Below, one piece after another: positions 17,149 to 26,472 of a stretch of 64,000 nucleotides of DNA. Numbering within the stretch: the stretch's first letter is position 1; every line of letters begins with the position of its first letter. The notes under the pieces were generated by a model, which was not told where the DNA came from, did no database searches, and was given only the letters and a program-made list of their open reading frames with translations. The position numbers and the translations under genes are program-made. The stretch comes from Intrasporangium oryzae NRRL B-24470 (GTDB taxonomy: Bacteria; Actinomycetota; Actinomycetes; Actinomycetales; Dermatophilaceae), in contig NZ_AWSA01000014.1 in NCBI RefSeq assembly GCF_000576595.1, positions 38,022 through 102,021 on the forward strand, in the 5' to 3' direction.

Positions 17149-18822
17149 ATGAGCACACCGATCGACCCCACGACCACGACCGCCTGGGCTCGCCTGACCG
17201 AGCTGAAGGGCCGCGAGATCGACCTCCGGTCGGCGTTCGCCGACGACCCGGGCCGCGCCGAGCGTCTCACCCACACGGCCGCCGACCTCCACGTCGACCT
17301 GTCGAAGAACCTCGTCGACGGCGACATCCTCGCCGCCCTCGTCGACCTCGCCGAGCAGGTGGGCCTGACCGAGCGGCGTGACGCGATGTTCGCGGGCGAG
17401 AAGATCAACGTCACCGAGGACCGCGCCGTCCTCCACACGGCGCTTCGCGCCCCGGCGGACGCCGACATCGAGGTCGACGGCGAGAACGTCGTCCCGCTCG
17501 TCCATGCCGAGCTGGCCAAGGTCTACGCCTTCGCCGAGAAGGTTCGCAGCGGCGAGTGGCGCGGCGTCACCGGCAAGCCGATCGAGATCGTCGTCAACAT
17601 CGGCATCGGCGGCTCCGACCTCGGCCCGGTCATGGTCTACGAGGCGCTCCAGCCCTACGTCCAGGCCGGCCTGACGGCCCGCTTCATCTCCAACATCGAC
17701 CCGACCGATGTCGCCGAGAAGACGAAGGGTCTCGACCCCGAGACGACCCTCTTCATCGTCGCCTCCAAGACCTTCACCACCCTCGAGACGCTGACCAACG
17801 CCCGCCTCTGCCGGGCCTGGCTCCTCGACGGCCTTCGAGGCGCCGGTGCCATCGACGACTCGGAGGACGAGGCGTCCGAGGCGATCGCCCGGCACTTCGT
17901 CGCGGTCTCGACGGCGCTCGACAAGGTCGCCGAGTTCGGCATCGACCCCGCCAACGCGTTCGGCTTCTGGGACTGGGTCGGCGGCCGCTACTCCGTCGGC
18001 TCCGCCATCGGCACGGTCCTCGCCGTGACGATCGGCCCCGAGAACTTCGGCGACTTCCTCGCGGGGATGCACGCCATCGACCGCCACTTCGTCGAGGCCG
18101 ACCTCGCCGAGAACGTCCCGGCCCTGATGGGCCTGCTCAACGTCTGGTACGTCGACTTCCACGGCGCGGGGAGCCACGCCGTGCTGCCCTACGCGCAGTA
18201 CCTCCACCGCTTCCCTGCCTATCTCCAGCAGATGACCATGGAGAGCAACGGCAAGAGCGTGCGCTACGACGGCTCACCCGTCACGACCGACACGGGCGAG
18301 GTGTTCTGGGGCGAGCCCGGCACCAACGGCCAGCACGCCTTCTACCAGCTCATCCACCAGGGCACCCGGCTCATCCCCGCCGACTTCATCGCCGTCGCGA
18401 CGCCCGCCAACCCGCTCACCGACGGCGACAGCGACGTCCATGAGCTCTTCCTCGCCAACTTCTTCGCGCAGACGGCGGCGCTCGCGTTCGGCAAGACGGC
18501 CGACGAGGTCCGCGCCGAGGGGACGGCCGAGGAGATCGTGCCTGCGCGCGTCTTCCCCGGCAACCGGCCGACGACGTCGATCATGGCTCCCGCCCTGACG
18601 CCGTCCGTCGTGGGTCAGCTCATCGCCCTCTACGAGCACATCACCTTCACGCAGGGCGTCGTCTGGGGCATCGACAGCTTCGACCAGTGGGGCGTCGAGC
18701 TCGGCAAGCAGCTGGCCAAGCAGGTCACCCCCGCCGTGGCCGGTGACGAAGCCGCGCTCGCCGAGCAGGACGCCTCGACGCAGTCGCTCGTCCGCTACTA
18801 CCTCAGCCACCGCGCACGGTAG
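17149..18822 (+). CDS. pgi: glucose-6-phosphate isomerase
   Basis: 557 residues, the length of the bacterial/eukaryotic long-form PGI. It interconverts glucose-6-P and fructose-6-P in the cytosol. Signatures: [61 protein letters not shown] (catalytic His/Glu region), [21 protein letters not shown] at 17149 is preferred with GGGAG 8 bases upstream; an in-frame ATG five codons earlier is weaker. Its last 20 bases overlap the converging CPBP gene. Its product, fructose-6-P, is also where the amino-sugar operon feeds in. Confidence 0.98.
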   Translation: MSTPIDPTTTTAWARLTELKGREIDLRSAFADDPGRAERLTHTAADLHVDLSKNLVDGDILAALVDLAEQVGLTERRDAMFAGEKINVTEDRAVLHTALRAPADADIEVDGENVVPLVHAELAKVYAFAEKVRSGEWRGVTGKPIEIVVNIGIGGSDLGPVMVYEALQPYVQAGLTARFISNIDPTDVAEKTKGLDPETTLFIVASKTFTTLETLTNARLCRAWLLDGLRGAGAIDDSEDEASEAIARHFVAVSTALDKVAEFGIDPANAFGFWDWVGGRYSVGSAIGTVLAVTIGPENFGDFLAGMHAIDRHFVEADLAENVPALMGLLNVWYVDFHGAGSHAVLPYAQYLHRFPAYLQQMTMESNGKSVRYDGSPVTTDTGEVFWGEPGTNGQHAFYQLIHQGTRLIPADFIAVATPANPLTDGDSDVHELFLANFFAQTAALAFGKTADEVRAEGTAEEIVPARVFPGNRPTTSIMAPALTPSVVGQLIALYEHITFTQGVVWGIDSFDQWGVELGKQLAKQVTPAVAGDEAALAEQDASTQSLVRYYLSHRAR

Positions 18823-19723
18823 ACGCGGCCGGGTCCGCGGCCCGCCGCCTGGCGGGGCGCGGACCGAGCACCGACCGACCCCCCGCTCGCGACGCCCGCC
18901 ACTCGAGGACGAGCAGCGCGAGCGCGGTCACCACGACGAACGTCCACATCACCGCCGAGAGAGCCCCCGAGCCGGCGGCCCTCGTCGCCCCCGTGAGGTT
19001 GTAGAGCGCGTGCCAGACGGCGACGGCGAGGATGCTGCCGCCGGTGCCGTTGTAGAGCCACGTCAGCACGACTGCTCCCGCGAGCAGACCGAACACGAAC
19101 ACGGGGACCATCGCGGGCGGGAAGTCCTTGTAGCTGCGCAGGTAGAAGAACTGCGGCACGTGCCATCCGGCCCACGCAGCCGCCAGGATGAGCGTCGCCG
19201 TGAGCGGCCCGAACCGCCGCTGCAGCTGGGGAAGGGCGTAGCCGCGCCACCCCGTCTCCTCGCCGAACCCGTTGACGAGGAACACGACCGTCCAGACGCC
19301 GATGAGCCCGAGCCCCAGAGGTATGCCGCTGAAGCTCGCGACGTCGTCCCGCGCCGGGACGTCCAGGCCCGCCACGGCCATGACCGCGAGCACGACGAGG
19401 AAGAAGAGGAGCGGACTCACCGCGGCGACCCACCAGCGCCACCCGATCTGCCACCGGACCATGCGACGCACGAGGTCCCCGACCCCGGCACGTCCCTCGG
19501 TCGACGCTGTAAGGACGAACGCGGCGAGCATCGGCCCGACCAGGCTGGGCAGCTGCGTCGGCCACCCCACACCCTGCTCGACGGTGTGGCCGGTCGCGGC
19601 CCACGGGATGACCCAGGCCCAGCTGATCGCGTACGACAGCACGAAGAACCAGAGCACGCGTCGACCGGGTGATGCGTGCCCTCGGATGGTCCGGTCCTCA
19701 TCGATGCGGTCCGGTAGGGGCAT
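18803..19723 (-). CDS. CPBP-family intramembrane metalloprotease
   Basis: 306 residues with about eight helices. The CPBP (Abi/CaaX-protease) motifs are present: [13 protein letters not shown] (EExxxR), WAGWHVPQF and AVWHALYN, which give the glutamates and histidines that hold the metal. Functions of bacterial members include bacteriocin self-immunity and membrane-protein processing; none can be assigned here. ATG at 19723 is chosen; a GTG at 19780 would add 19 residues of charged sequence. It converges on pgi with a 20-base overlap. Confidence 0.87.
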   Translation of the reverse strand: MPLPDRIDEDRTIRGHASPGRRVLWFFVLSYAISWAWVIPWAATGHTVEQGVGWPTQLPSLVGPMLAAFVLTASTEGRAGVGDLVRRMVRWQIGWRWWVAAVSPLLFFLVVLAVMAVAGLDVPARDDVASFSGIPLGLGLIGVWTVVFLVNGFGEETGWRGYALPQLQRRFGPLTATLILAAAWAGWHVPQFFYLRSYKDFPPAMVPVFVFGLLAGAVVLTWLYNGTGGSILAVAVWHALYNLTGATRAAGSGALSAVMWTFVVVTALALLVLEWRASRAGGRSVLGPRPARRRAADPAASTVRGG

Positions 19724-19857
19724 GGCACCAGTCGATCGCCTCGGCTCCCGCCGAGACAGGGCCGAAGGTACCGACGACACGCGCGGCTAGCGCGCGAGAG
19801 CCGGCGGAACGATCGACGGGGCTGCGACGACCCGGTCGCCGCGCCCGCGAGAGCCGG

Positions 19858-20937
19858 TCACACCCAGATGGCCGCCGCGATCCCGTCGGAGAACCGCTCC
19901 GGCGTCTCCGGCAGCGACGTCGCGAGCCCGGCGGCGTGGCGCGCAGCCGTCCACGCGACCGCGCAGGCGTCGATGACGTCGTCAGCGGCATACCCGCTGC
20001 CGGAGAGCACGGACGGGGACGCGATCCCCGCGGCGGCGAGCGCGGCGAGGCGGGCCCGGCGCCCCTCGTCGGTCTTCTTGTTCGCCAGGACCGGGGCTCC
20101 GGTCATCGTCGCGAACGACAGCTCTGGGTGCACCTCGATCACCGACACCGTCGGGCGCGAGCGCACCCATGCGTCGACGTCGAGGACCTTCTCGCGCAGC
20201 GCGAAGGCCTGAGCGCCGACCCCCTGGCCCGATGCGGCCCGGTTGGCGGCATCGGCCTCCAGCCGGGTCCCGGCGAGGTAGGCGGCTCGGGTGAGCGTCG
20301 TGAACACCGACGACGACTTGCCCTTGAGCGCCCGACGCGCCAGGACGTCGGCCTGACGAGTCGTGCTGTCGGGCAGGCCGATCGGGATGTCGATCCCGAC
20401 GACCTCGATGCCGAGCGACTGTCGCACCAGCTCGACGAGCTCGGCGACCGTCGCCGCGACGACGACCCGCGGCCGGGGTGCACCCGGTTCGAGGACCGCG
20501 CCGACCCACCCGGACCGGCAGCCGTCGACACCGAGCACCGGCACGGTCACCTCGACCGGGTCGGGGACGGACGGGGGAGCGGGGGCGATCTCCAGCGCCG
20601 GCGCCTTCGCGCTCGACCCTCGAGACGACTCGACCGGATAGCGGACGGCGTTGCGCGCGCCCTTGGACTCGAGCGCTGCGTCGAGGTCGATGCCGAGCAC
20701 GTCGACGAGCCGAAGGAGGTACGTCATCACGTCGGCAACCTCGTCGAGCACGTCCTGCCGGCGCTCGCCCGCCATGACCGCAGCCGACTCCTCCGGCGTG
20801 AGCCACTGGAAGATCTCGACGAGCTCGGCGACCTCGACCGACAGCGCCATCGCGAGGTTCTTCGGGGTGTGGAACACGTCCCACTCCCGCTCGTCGGCGA
20901 AGGCACGGATCCGTGCCTGCCATACATCCGTGTCCAT
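19858..20937 (-). CDS. fusion: MazG-like NTP pyrophosphohydrolase + DUF429 (RNase H-fold)
   Basis: 359 residues in two parts. Residues 1-105 look like a MazG/RS21-C6-type dNTP pyrophosphatase: FHTPKNLAMALSVEVAELVE with the EExxE-like metal site, then DVLDEVADVMTYLLRL with the second Asp/Glu pair. After a Pro-rich linker, residues ~130-359 are DUF429: GVDGCRSGWVGAVL, VGIDIPIGLP, RRALKGKSSSVF and EVHPELSF, predicted to have an RNase H-like fold. A GTATGCC site lies near the 3' end. The N-terminal half should hydrolyse a nucleotide; the DUF429 activity is unknown. The fusion is unusual. Confidence 0.88.
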   Translation of the reverse strand: MDTDVWQARIRAFADEREWDVFHTPKNLAMALSVEVAELVEIFQWLTPEESAAVMAGERRQDVLDEVADVMTYLLRLVDVLGIDLDAALESKGARNAVRYPVESSRGSSAKAPALEIAPAPPSVPDPVEVTVPVLGVDGCRSGWVGAVLEPGAPRPRVVVAATVAELVELVRQSLGIEVVGIDIPIGLPDSTTRQADVLARRALKGKSSSVFTTLTRAAYLAGTRLEADAANRAASGQGVGAQAFALREKVLDVDAWVRSRPTVSVIEVHPELSFATMTGAPVLANKKTDEGRRARLAALAAAGIASPSVLSGSGYAADDVIDACAVAWTAARHAAGLATSLPETPERFSDGIAAAIWV

Positions 20938-21000
20938 GGCACCACCCAACCGCACCTCGTGGGAGCGTCGCGACACCTCCGCAGCCTCTAGCCTTGCGCC

Positions 21001-21306
21001 ATGGGCATCGCCGAGCACTTCGTCGCCATCCCGTCCCCGACGCCGCACGCCGAGGCCCAAGCCCACGGCGCGACGGGAGTCGCCGTCTACTGGCGCCCCA
21101 ACTGCCCCTTCACGATGCGGCTGCGAGCCAAAGTGCGCCGGCACAGCGAGCAGATCGCCTGGGTCAACATCTGGGAGGACGCCGACGGGGCGGCGTGGGT
21201 GCGCTCGGTCAACGACGGCAACGAGACCGTCCCGACGGTCCTCATCTCCGGAGTCGCCCACACGAACCCGGACCCGGCGCTCGTCGTCGCTGCGCTGGCG
21301 CGCTGA
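21001..21306 (+). CDS. glutaredoxin/mycoredoxin-like protein
   Basis: 101 residues. A thioredoxin fold is indicated by VAVYWRPNCPFTMRLR, with the active-site Cys35 in CPFT (monothiol, the second Cys replaced by Thr), and by ETVPTVLISG with the cis-Pro loop. Mycoredoxins normally use C-x-x-C, so this version may reduce mycothiol mixed disulfides by a monothiol mechanism or have another role. It is divergent from the MazG-DUF429 gene, with only 63 bases between them. Confidence 0.8.
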   Translation: MGIAEHFVAIPSPTPHAEAQAHGATGVAVYWRPNCPFTMRLRAKVRRHSEQIAWVNIWEDADGAAWVRSVNDGNETVPTVLISGVAHTNPDPALVVAALAR

Positions 21307-21333
21307 CCGAGCCGCGTCTCGGGTGGCGGGCCC

Positions 21334-21360
21334 AGCGGCATACGGCGCCCGTATGCCGCT
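21334..21360. repeat. GTATGCC palindrome (REP-like), 12-bp stem
   Basis: AGCGGCATACGG and CCGTATGCCGCT form a perfect 12-bp stem with a 3-base loop, between the convergent mycoredoxin-like and aldo/keto reductase genes. It probably acts as a bidirectional terminator. It shares its arms with the palindromes at 24497, 38193 and 51832. Confidence 0.8.
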
Positions 21361-21386
21361 CACCGCGGCCCGCGCCGACGGCGGGG

Positions 21387-22370
21387 TCAGCGGGGCGCCG
21401 GCTCGCGGCGGAGGCGCGCCCGGACGGCGTCGGTCGCGGTACGCAAGCCTCCGACGGGGGCGAAGGCCCGCGCGGCGTCGGTGAGGGCCTGGTGCGCGGC
21501 GGGGTCGAGGTCGATCTCGGCGGCGGCGACGTTGAACTCCAGCTGCTCGACGCTCGACGCGCCGGGGATGACGACGACCTGGGGAAGGCCGAGGAGCCAG
21601 GCGAGCGCGACCTGGGCGGGCTCGACGCCGTGCGACCCCGCCACCTCGCGCAGTGTGGCGAGGAGCGGCTCGGCCCGGCGGAGGTTCTCCGTGCCGAAGA
21701 GCGGGTTCGCCGCGCGGACGCCGCCCGGGCGGTGGGAGACGGAGTAGCGACCGCCGAGGAGGCCCTGCGCGAGCGGGCTGTACGCGATGACGATGCGACC
21801 CTCTCGTTCGGCGAACGGCACCAGGTCGTCGAGCGGGGCGGGGTGCGCGAGCGAGAACTGCACCTGGTTGCTGACGACCGGCCGGCCGAGGGCCGCGTCG
21901 GCGCGGCGCCACCGGTCGAGGGAGTAGTTCGAGACGCCCACGGCGCCGATCCGGCCGGCGTCGAGGAGCTCACGCAGGCCGGGCATCGTCACCGAGTCGG
22001 GGACCACGGGGTTCGGCTGGTGCACCTGGTAGAGCGGGATCGACCGCACGCCGAGCCGGCGCGCGCTCGCCTCCGCGCGACGCCGGACGACCGGCGGGAA
22101 AGGGGCGAGCGGGAAGAGCTTGCTCGCCACGACGACCCGCTCGCGGTCGTCGCCGAGCGCGTCGGCGAGGATCCGCTCGCTCCGGCCGAAGCCGTAGATC
22201 TCGGCCGTGTCGAAGAGGGTCACCCCGAGCTCGCGGGCCCGCCGCACGATGTCGATCGCCACGCGGGAGGCGTAGCCGTCGCCGTATCCCCACTCGCGCG
22301 ATCCGAACTGCCACGTCCCGAGCCCCACCCGGCTGACCGGGCCCAGCCCGTCCACCTCGACGAATCTCAT
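21387..22370 (-). CDS. aldo/keto reductase
   Basis: 327 residues. GLGTWQFG, then LFDTAEIYGFGRSERIL with the catalytic Asp and Tyr, VVVASKLFPL with the catalytic Lys, IPLYQVHQPNP with the catalytic His, and VIPGASSVEQLEFN for NADPH binding: a complete AKR tetrad. It reduces a carbonyl with NADPH; the substrate is unknown. The ATG has only AGGG directly ahead of it, so translation may be leaderless. It is divergent from the phosphoribosyltransferase-esterase fusion. Confidence 0.92.
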   Translation of the reverse strand: MRFVEVDGLGPVSRVGLGTWQFGSREWGYGDGYASRVAIDIVRRARELGVTLFDTAEIYGFGRSERILADALGDDRERVVVASKLFPLAPFPPVVRRRAEASARRLGVRSIPLYQVHQPNPVVPDSVTMPGLRELLDAGRIGAVGVSNYSLDRWRRADAALGRPVVSNQVQFSLAHPAPLDDLVPFAEREGRIVIAYSPLAQGLLGGRYSVSHRPGGVRAANPLFGTENLRRAEPLLATLREVAGSHGVEPAQVALAWLLGLPQVVVIPGASSVEQLEFNVAAAEIDLDPAAHQALTDAARAFAPVGGLRTATDAVRARLRREPAPR

Positions 22371-22402
22371 CCCTGAAGTCTGCCCTGCGGGCCGCGTCGC
22401 CG

Positions 22403-22424
22403 CGCGCCTGCTCGTGCAGGCGCG
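22403..22424. other. hairpin in the divergent intergenic region
   Basis: CGCGCCTGC and GCAGGCGCG form a perfect 9-bp stem with a TCGT loop between two divergent starts (22370 and 22527). Being upstream of both genes, it is more likely an operator-like dyad or leader structure than a terminator. Function unknown. Confidence 0.4.
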
Positions 22425-22526
22425 CCCCGGACGCGTGCCCGGTCGTGCAGAGAGAGCCGAGCAGGGACCATCGGCCCTGCCCGGCGCGGGTGCGGCGGGG
22501 TTACACCTCGGGTGGAGGTGAGCACC

Positions 22527-24455
22527 ATGTTCGGTGGGCACAGCGAGTTCGATGACCGGGTCGACGCGGGACGGCAGCTGGGCCGCCAGCTGCGGCACCT
22601 CCACGACAGCGATCCCGTCGTCGTCGGCCTCCCGCGAGGCGGGGTCCCGGTCGCCTTCGAGGTCGCCGAGGCGCTCCACGCGCCGCTCGACGTCCTCGTC
22701 GTGCGCAAGCTCGGCGTGCCGTTCCACCCCGAGATGGCCATGGGCGCCATCGGGGAGGGCGGGGCCCGCGTCGTCGACACGGACCTCGTCACCCGGCTCG
22801 GGCTGGGACTCCAGGACGTCGCCGCCGTCGAGGAGAAGGAGCGCGCCGTCCTCGCGCGGCGCCTCGCGCTCCTCCGCGCCGGCCGGCCGGCGATCCCGCT
22901 CGAGGACCGCACGGTCGTCATCGTCGACGACGGGCTCGCCACGGGCGCGACCGCGCGGGTCGCGTGCCGCATCGCGCGGAACCGCGGGGCGGCCCGTGTG
23001 GTGCTGGCGGTCCCGGTCGGCGCGCCCGACCGGCTCCGGGAGCTGCCCGAGGCCGACGAGGTCGTCGCGGTGACAGCACCCCGGCGCTTCCGGGCCGTCG
23101 GCGAGCACTACCGGCACTTCGGGCCGACGACCGACGACGAAGTCGTGCACCTCCTCGACGAGGCCGCACGCCTCGGGGAGATCCGGTCCCTGGCCCGGCC
23201 GCTCCGCTCGGCCGCCGACCTCGAGCAGCTCGTCGACCGCGCCCGCGACAGCCGGTTCGTCTGCCTCGGGGAGGCCTCGCACGGGACCCACGAGTACTAC
23301 CAGTGGCGGGCCGAGATCACCCGTCGCCTCATCGAGACGGGCGACTTCACGTGGATCGGGGTCGAGGGTGACTGGCCCGACTGCTGGAGGATCAACCGGT
23401 GGGTCCGCGGGCTCGCCGAGCAGGACCTCGACGCCGTCGCCGTCCTCGCCGAGTTCGAGCGCTGGCCGACGTGGATGTGGGCCAACCGCGACGTCGCCGA
23501 CTTCCTCGCCTGGCTCCGAGCCTGGAACCTCGCCCGTCCGGCAGGGGAGCGTGTCGGCTTCTACGGACTCGACGTCTACTCCCTCTGGGACTCCCTCCGT
23601 GAGGTCATCACCTGGCTCGAGGCCCACGCGCCGCAGGCCCTCGGTGCGGCGATGGAGGCGTGGCAGTGCTTCCTGCCGTTCCACGAGGACCCGCACCGGT
23701 ATGCGTACAGCACCCGTCTCGTGCCGGAGACGTGCGAGGCGGACGTCGTCGGGCTCCTCGTCGAGGTGCGCCGGCGCACCCTCGAGTCGGCCGCCGGCGA
23801 CGAGGTCGCCTTCGCGGCGGGGCAGAACGCGGAGGTCGCCGCGGGGGCCGAGCGCTACTACCGCGCGATGGTCCGCGGTGACCGGACATCGTGGAACGTC
23901 CGAGACCTCCACATGGCCGACACGATCGACCGGCTCACCGATCACCTCGGGCCGGAGTCGAAGGGCATCGTCTGGGAGCACAACACCCACGTCGGTGACG
24001 CTCGCGCGACCGACATGGCGCGGGCCGGCATGGTCAACGTCGGCCAGCTCGTCCGCGAGCGCCACCACGACGAGGGTGTCGTCCTCGTCGGGTTCGCGGG
24101 ACACCGCGGCACGGTCGTCGCCGGCTCCGGGTGGGGTGAGCCCGAGGAGGTCATGCAGGTGCCGCTCGCCCGGGCGGGCACCCACGAGGACCTCCTCCAC
24201 CGGGCCCTCGGCGAGCCGTCCGTGCTCGTCTTCGGGCCGGACCGGTCCGGGCCGTGGCTCTCGTGCTGGCTCGGCCACCGCGCGATCGGTGTCGTCTACG
24301 CGCCGGAGCGCAGTCGCGGCAACGAGGTGCCGACGCGGATGGGCGCCCGCTACGACGCCCTCGTCTGGTTCGAGGAGACACGTGCCCTGCAGCCACTCCA
24401 CCACGAGGGCCGCCCGGTCGAGCCCGAGTACGAGACCGAGCCCACCGGCTTCTGA
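22527..24455 (+). CDS. fusion: phosphoribosyltransferase + erythromycin-esterase-like domain
   Basis: 642 residues. Residues ~20-215 are a type I phosphoribosyltransferase with GLPRGGVPVAFEVAEAL and the PRPP loop VVIVDDGLATGATA near residue 130. Residues ~235-640 are an erythromycin-esterase-like domain: GEASHGTHEYYQWRAEITRR, GVEGDWPDCWRINRWVRG, GFYGLDVYSLWDS, WEHNTHVGDAR and RHHDEGVVLVGF. Start ATG 22527 is set by GGAGGTG six bases upstream; earlier in-frame GTGs would place that motif inside the gene. PRTase-Ere fusions occur in soil bacteria; the joint reaction is unknown. Macrolide resistance should not be assumed. Confidence 0.9.
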   Translation: MFGGHSEFDDRVDAGRQLGRQLRHLHDSDPVVVGLPRGGVPVAFEVAEALHAPLDVLVVRKLGVPFHPEMAMGAIGEGGARVVDTDLVTRLGLGLQDVAAVEEKERAVLARRLALLRAGRPAIPLEDRTVVIVDDGLATGATARVACRIARNRGAARVVLAVPVGAPDRLRELPEADEVVAVTAPRRFRAVGEHYRHFGPTTDDEVVHLLDEAARLGEIRSLARPLRSAADLEQLVDRARDSRFVCLGEASHGTHEYYQWRAEITRRLIETGDFTWIGVEGDWPDCWRINRWVRGLAEQDLDAVAVLAEFERWPTWMWANRDVADFLAWLRAWNLARPAGERVGFYGLDVYSLWDSLREVITWLEAHAPQALGAAMEAWQCFLPFHEDPHRYAYSTRLVPETCEADVVGLLVEVRRRTLESAAGDEVAFAAGQNAEVAAGAERYYRAMVRGDRTSWNVRDLHMADTIDRLTDHLGPESKGIVWEHNTHVGDARATDMARAGMVNVGQLVRERHHDEGVVLVGFAGHRGTVVAGSGWGEPEEVMQVPLARAGTHEDLLHRALGEPSVLVFGPDRSGPWLSCWLGHRAIGVVYAPERSRGNEVPTRMGARYDALVWFEETRALQPLHHEGRPVEPEYETEPTGF

Positions 24456-24496
24456 TATGTCGGTGCCGGGGTTCACCCCGGTTCACCCCACCACGA

Positions 24497-24540
24497 CGTA
24501 TGCCGCCGGGTCGGCTCGCGGGCCCACCCGGCGGCATACG
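24497..24540. repeat. GTATGCC palindrome (REP-like), 15-bp stem
   Basis: CGTATGCCGCCGGGT (24497-24511) pairs perfectly with 24526-24540. The 14-base loop CGGCTCGCGGGCCC closely resembles that of the copy at 38193. It lies between two plus-strand genes and could end the upstream transcript. The conserved loop argues for a dispersed repeat family and not only a local terminator. Confidence 0.85.
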
Positions 24541-24632
24541 GCCCCTCGGGTCCGGGACGCGGCAGCGCACTCGGCGCCGGGCATGGCAGGCGTTTGGGCT
24601 GCGTCGGGGGCTCGCCGGGTGGACGATGAGCC

Positions 24633-25556
24633 ATGACGACGCCGCACGGTGACGAGGCCGAGGCCCCAACGGGATCCGCCGGCCAGCTCCTCCGCGACCT
24701 CCTCACCTCCCAGTCGGCCGAGCTCCGGCGCCGCGACGAGGCGGTCCGCGCGTCCGAGCCGGGCTCGGTCCACGCGATGCGCATCGCCGCCCGCCGGCTG
24801 CGGTCGACCCTGACGACCTACCGACCGCTTCTCGACCGAGAGCAGACCGACCCCCTGCGCGAAGAGCTGCGCTGGCTCGGGCAGACCCTCGCCCGCGCCC
24901 GCGACGCGCAGGTGCTCGCCGCGCGCTTCGACGCCCTCCTCGACGCCGAGGATCCCGACCTGCTTGCCGGACCGGTGAGGGAGCGCATCGACGCGACGCT
25001 CCGAGCGGCCTACGACACCGGGCTCGAAGAGGGACGCCAGGCGCTCCTGGGGGAACGGCACGCACGACTTCTCGAGGGTCTGGCCCGGCTCGCCGAGGCG
25101 CCACCCCTGCTCGACGACGCGACCGGGCGGGCCCGCCCCGTCGTCCGCCGGCTCCTGCGCCGCGACACGAAGCGGCTTCGCAAGGCCGTCCGCGCCGTCG
25201 AGAGCGTCAGCGATCCCACCGAGCGAGACCTCGCCCTTCACGAGGCACGCAAGAAGTCCAAGCGGGCGCGGTACGGCGCCGAGTCCGCGGTCCCGGTGCT
25301 CGGCGCTCGCGCCACGCGGTATGCCGTGTCCGCCAAGCGGGTGCAAGACGCGCTCGGCGAGCACCAGGACACGGTGGTCGCCCGGCAGTGGCTGCGTGAG
25401 TTCGCCGCGACGGCCCACGCCGCCGGGGAGGACACGTTCACGTACGGCCGGCTGCATGCCTTCGAGCAGGAGCGGGCTGCCGTCGCCGTGCGGGACTTCG
25501 AGGGCGCGTGGAAAGCCTTGAACCGCAAGAAGATCCGTCGGGTGCTCAAGGGCTGA
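24633..25556 (+). CDS. CHAD-domain protein
   Basis: 307 residues. The alpha-helical CHAD signature is clear: SVHAMRIAARRLRSTLTTYRPLL, LGQTLARARDAQVLAARF, LHEARKKSKRARYGAE and KRVQDALGEHQDTVVARQWL, with many conserved His and Arg/Lys. CHAD proteins bind polyphosphate and often associate with polyphosphate granules. There is no CYTH domain here, so this is the CHAD-only form. It would act in the cytosol; the link to neighbours is not obvious. Confidence 0.92.
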   Translation: MTTPHGDEAEAPTGSAGQLLRDLLTSQSAELRRRDEAVRASEPGSVHAMRIAARRLRSTLTTYRPLLDREQTDPLREELRWLGQTLARARDAQVLAARFDALLDAEDPDLLAGPVRERIDATLRAAYDTGLEEGRQALLGERHARLLEGLARLAEAPPLLDDATGRARPVVRRLLRRDTKRLRKAVRAVESVSDPTERDLALHEARKKSKRARYGAESAVPVLGARATRYAVSAKRVQDALGEHQDTVVARQWLREFAATAHAAGEDTFTYGRLHAFEQERAAVAVRDFEGAWKALNRKKIRRVLKG

Positions 25557-25595
25557 CGGGCGCCGGAGCGGGCGGCTCGGGGTCAGCAGGAAGGA

Positions 25596-26402
25596 TCAGC
25601 CGGCGCGGCGCACGAGCGCCACCCGCCACGTCTCGGGGCCCTGCTCCAGGCGCTCCATCGAGAAGACGCCGGGCTCGCGTGCCTCGACCTGTGCGAGCAG
25701 TCGCGCCGGGTCGTGCGGCGCCACGACGACGAGCCCGCGTCCGGGGGCGAGGCTGTCGAGCGCGCCGAAGATCGTCGCGTGGCGGATCGCGTGCGGGATC
25801 ACGCGGGCGTCGAGCTCGGGGAGCGCCCCCGGGTCGTCCGCGCCGCACGTGCACGGGTGGTCGCCCTCCTCGGCGTGACCCTGCTTCTCGGGGTGCTCTC
25901 CCTCGTGGGCGCTGGGCGTGCCACCGACGAGCTCGTGGAGGCCCCCGAGCAGGTCGGCCACCGAGGTCGAGGGGTCTGCGGTGAGGAGTGGGAGGACGAG
26001 CGTGTTCTCCTTGGCGAGGTGGCCCTCGAAGACGACCTGCAGGGCCCGCGCCGCCGCGGCCGCCGCGACCGGCTCCGTCGCGTCGGAGATCTCGCGCACG
26101 AGGCCGAGGATCACGGCGTGCTCCGCGACCATGCCGCCGATGAGGAGGCGACCCTCGGGAAGGGCGCGCGCAGCGGCATACAGCGTCGACTCCTCGGCGA
26201 GGGCGTGCGGGACGAGCTCGTCCTCGCTCCACGTCACGAGCGCCCCGGCGGCGTCGACCGCCGCACGCTCACCGCGGGCCGCGGACTGCAGGACGGCGCT
26301 GACGCGAACGGCGAGCGCCCCCGCCATCGCGGCATGGTGCTGCTCGACAGCGGCGGCGGCGCGGGCGTCCGCCTCGGTCGAGGCGATGGACAGGTGGCTC
26401 AT
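25596..26402 (-). CDS. hemerythrin-like + DUF2249 protein
   Basis: 268 residues. Residues ~15-150 form a hemerythrin-like four-helix bundle with spaced metal-ligand candidates: EQHHAAM, ELVPHALAEE, MVAEHAVILG and FEGHLAKEN. After a His/Glu-rich linker containing HPCTCGADD comes DUF2249 (LDARVIPHAIRHATIFGALDSL, VVVAPHDPARLLAQVEA). Such proteins sense or bind O2/NO and often sit with denitrification or NO-response genes. GGAGG lies just before the ATG. It is divergent from an HTH regulator with overlapping promoters. The biochemical role is inferred. Confidence 0.88.
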   Translation of the reverse strand: MSHLSIASTEADARAAAAVEQHHAAMAGALAVRVSAVLQSAARGERAAVDAAGALVTWSEDELVPHALAEESTLYAAARALPEGRLLIGGMVAEHAVILGLVREISDATEPVAAAAAARALQVVFEGHLAKENTLVLPLLTADPSTSVADLLGGLHELVGGTPSAHEGEHPEKQGHAEEGDHPCTCGADDPGALPELDARVIPHAIRHATIFGALDSLAPGRGLVVVAPHDPARLLAQVEAREPGVFSMERLEQGPETWRVALVRRAG

Positions 26403-26436
26403 GGGTGACCTCCGGGTGAGGGCGACACATCGTCGG

Positions 26437-26465
26437 TTGGCGGTGCGCTCCGATTTTACTACACT
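26437..26465 (+). promoter_or_regulatory. promoter of the HTH regulator, with leaderless start
   Basis: -35 TTGGCG (26437-26442), a 17-base spacer, and -10 TACACT (26460-26465) place the transcript start within a base or two of the GTG at 26473, so the mRNA is probably leaderless. On the other strand TAAAAT (26458-26453) is a candidate -10 for the hemerythrin gene, so the two promoters would overlap. Confidence 0.6.
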
Positions 26466-26472
26466 GAGTTCC

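Noticed and set aside
22527..24455. Macrolide-resistance gene call from the Ere-like domain
   Set aside because: The Ere-like superfamily is broad, this protein is a PRTase fusion, and no resistance context is present.
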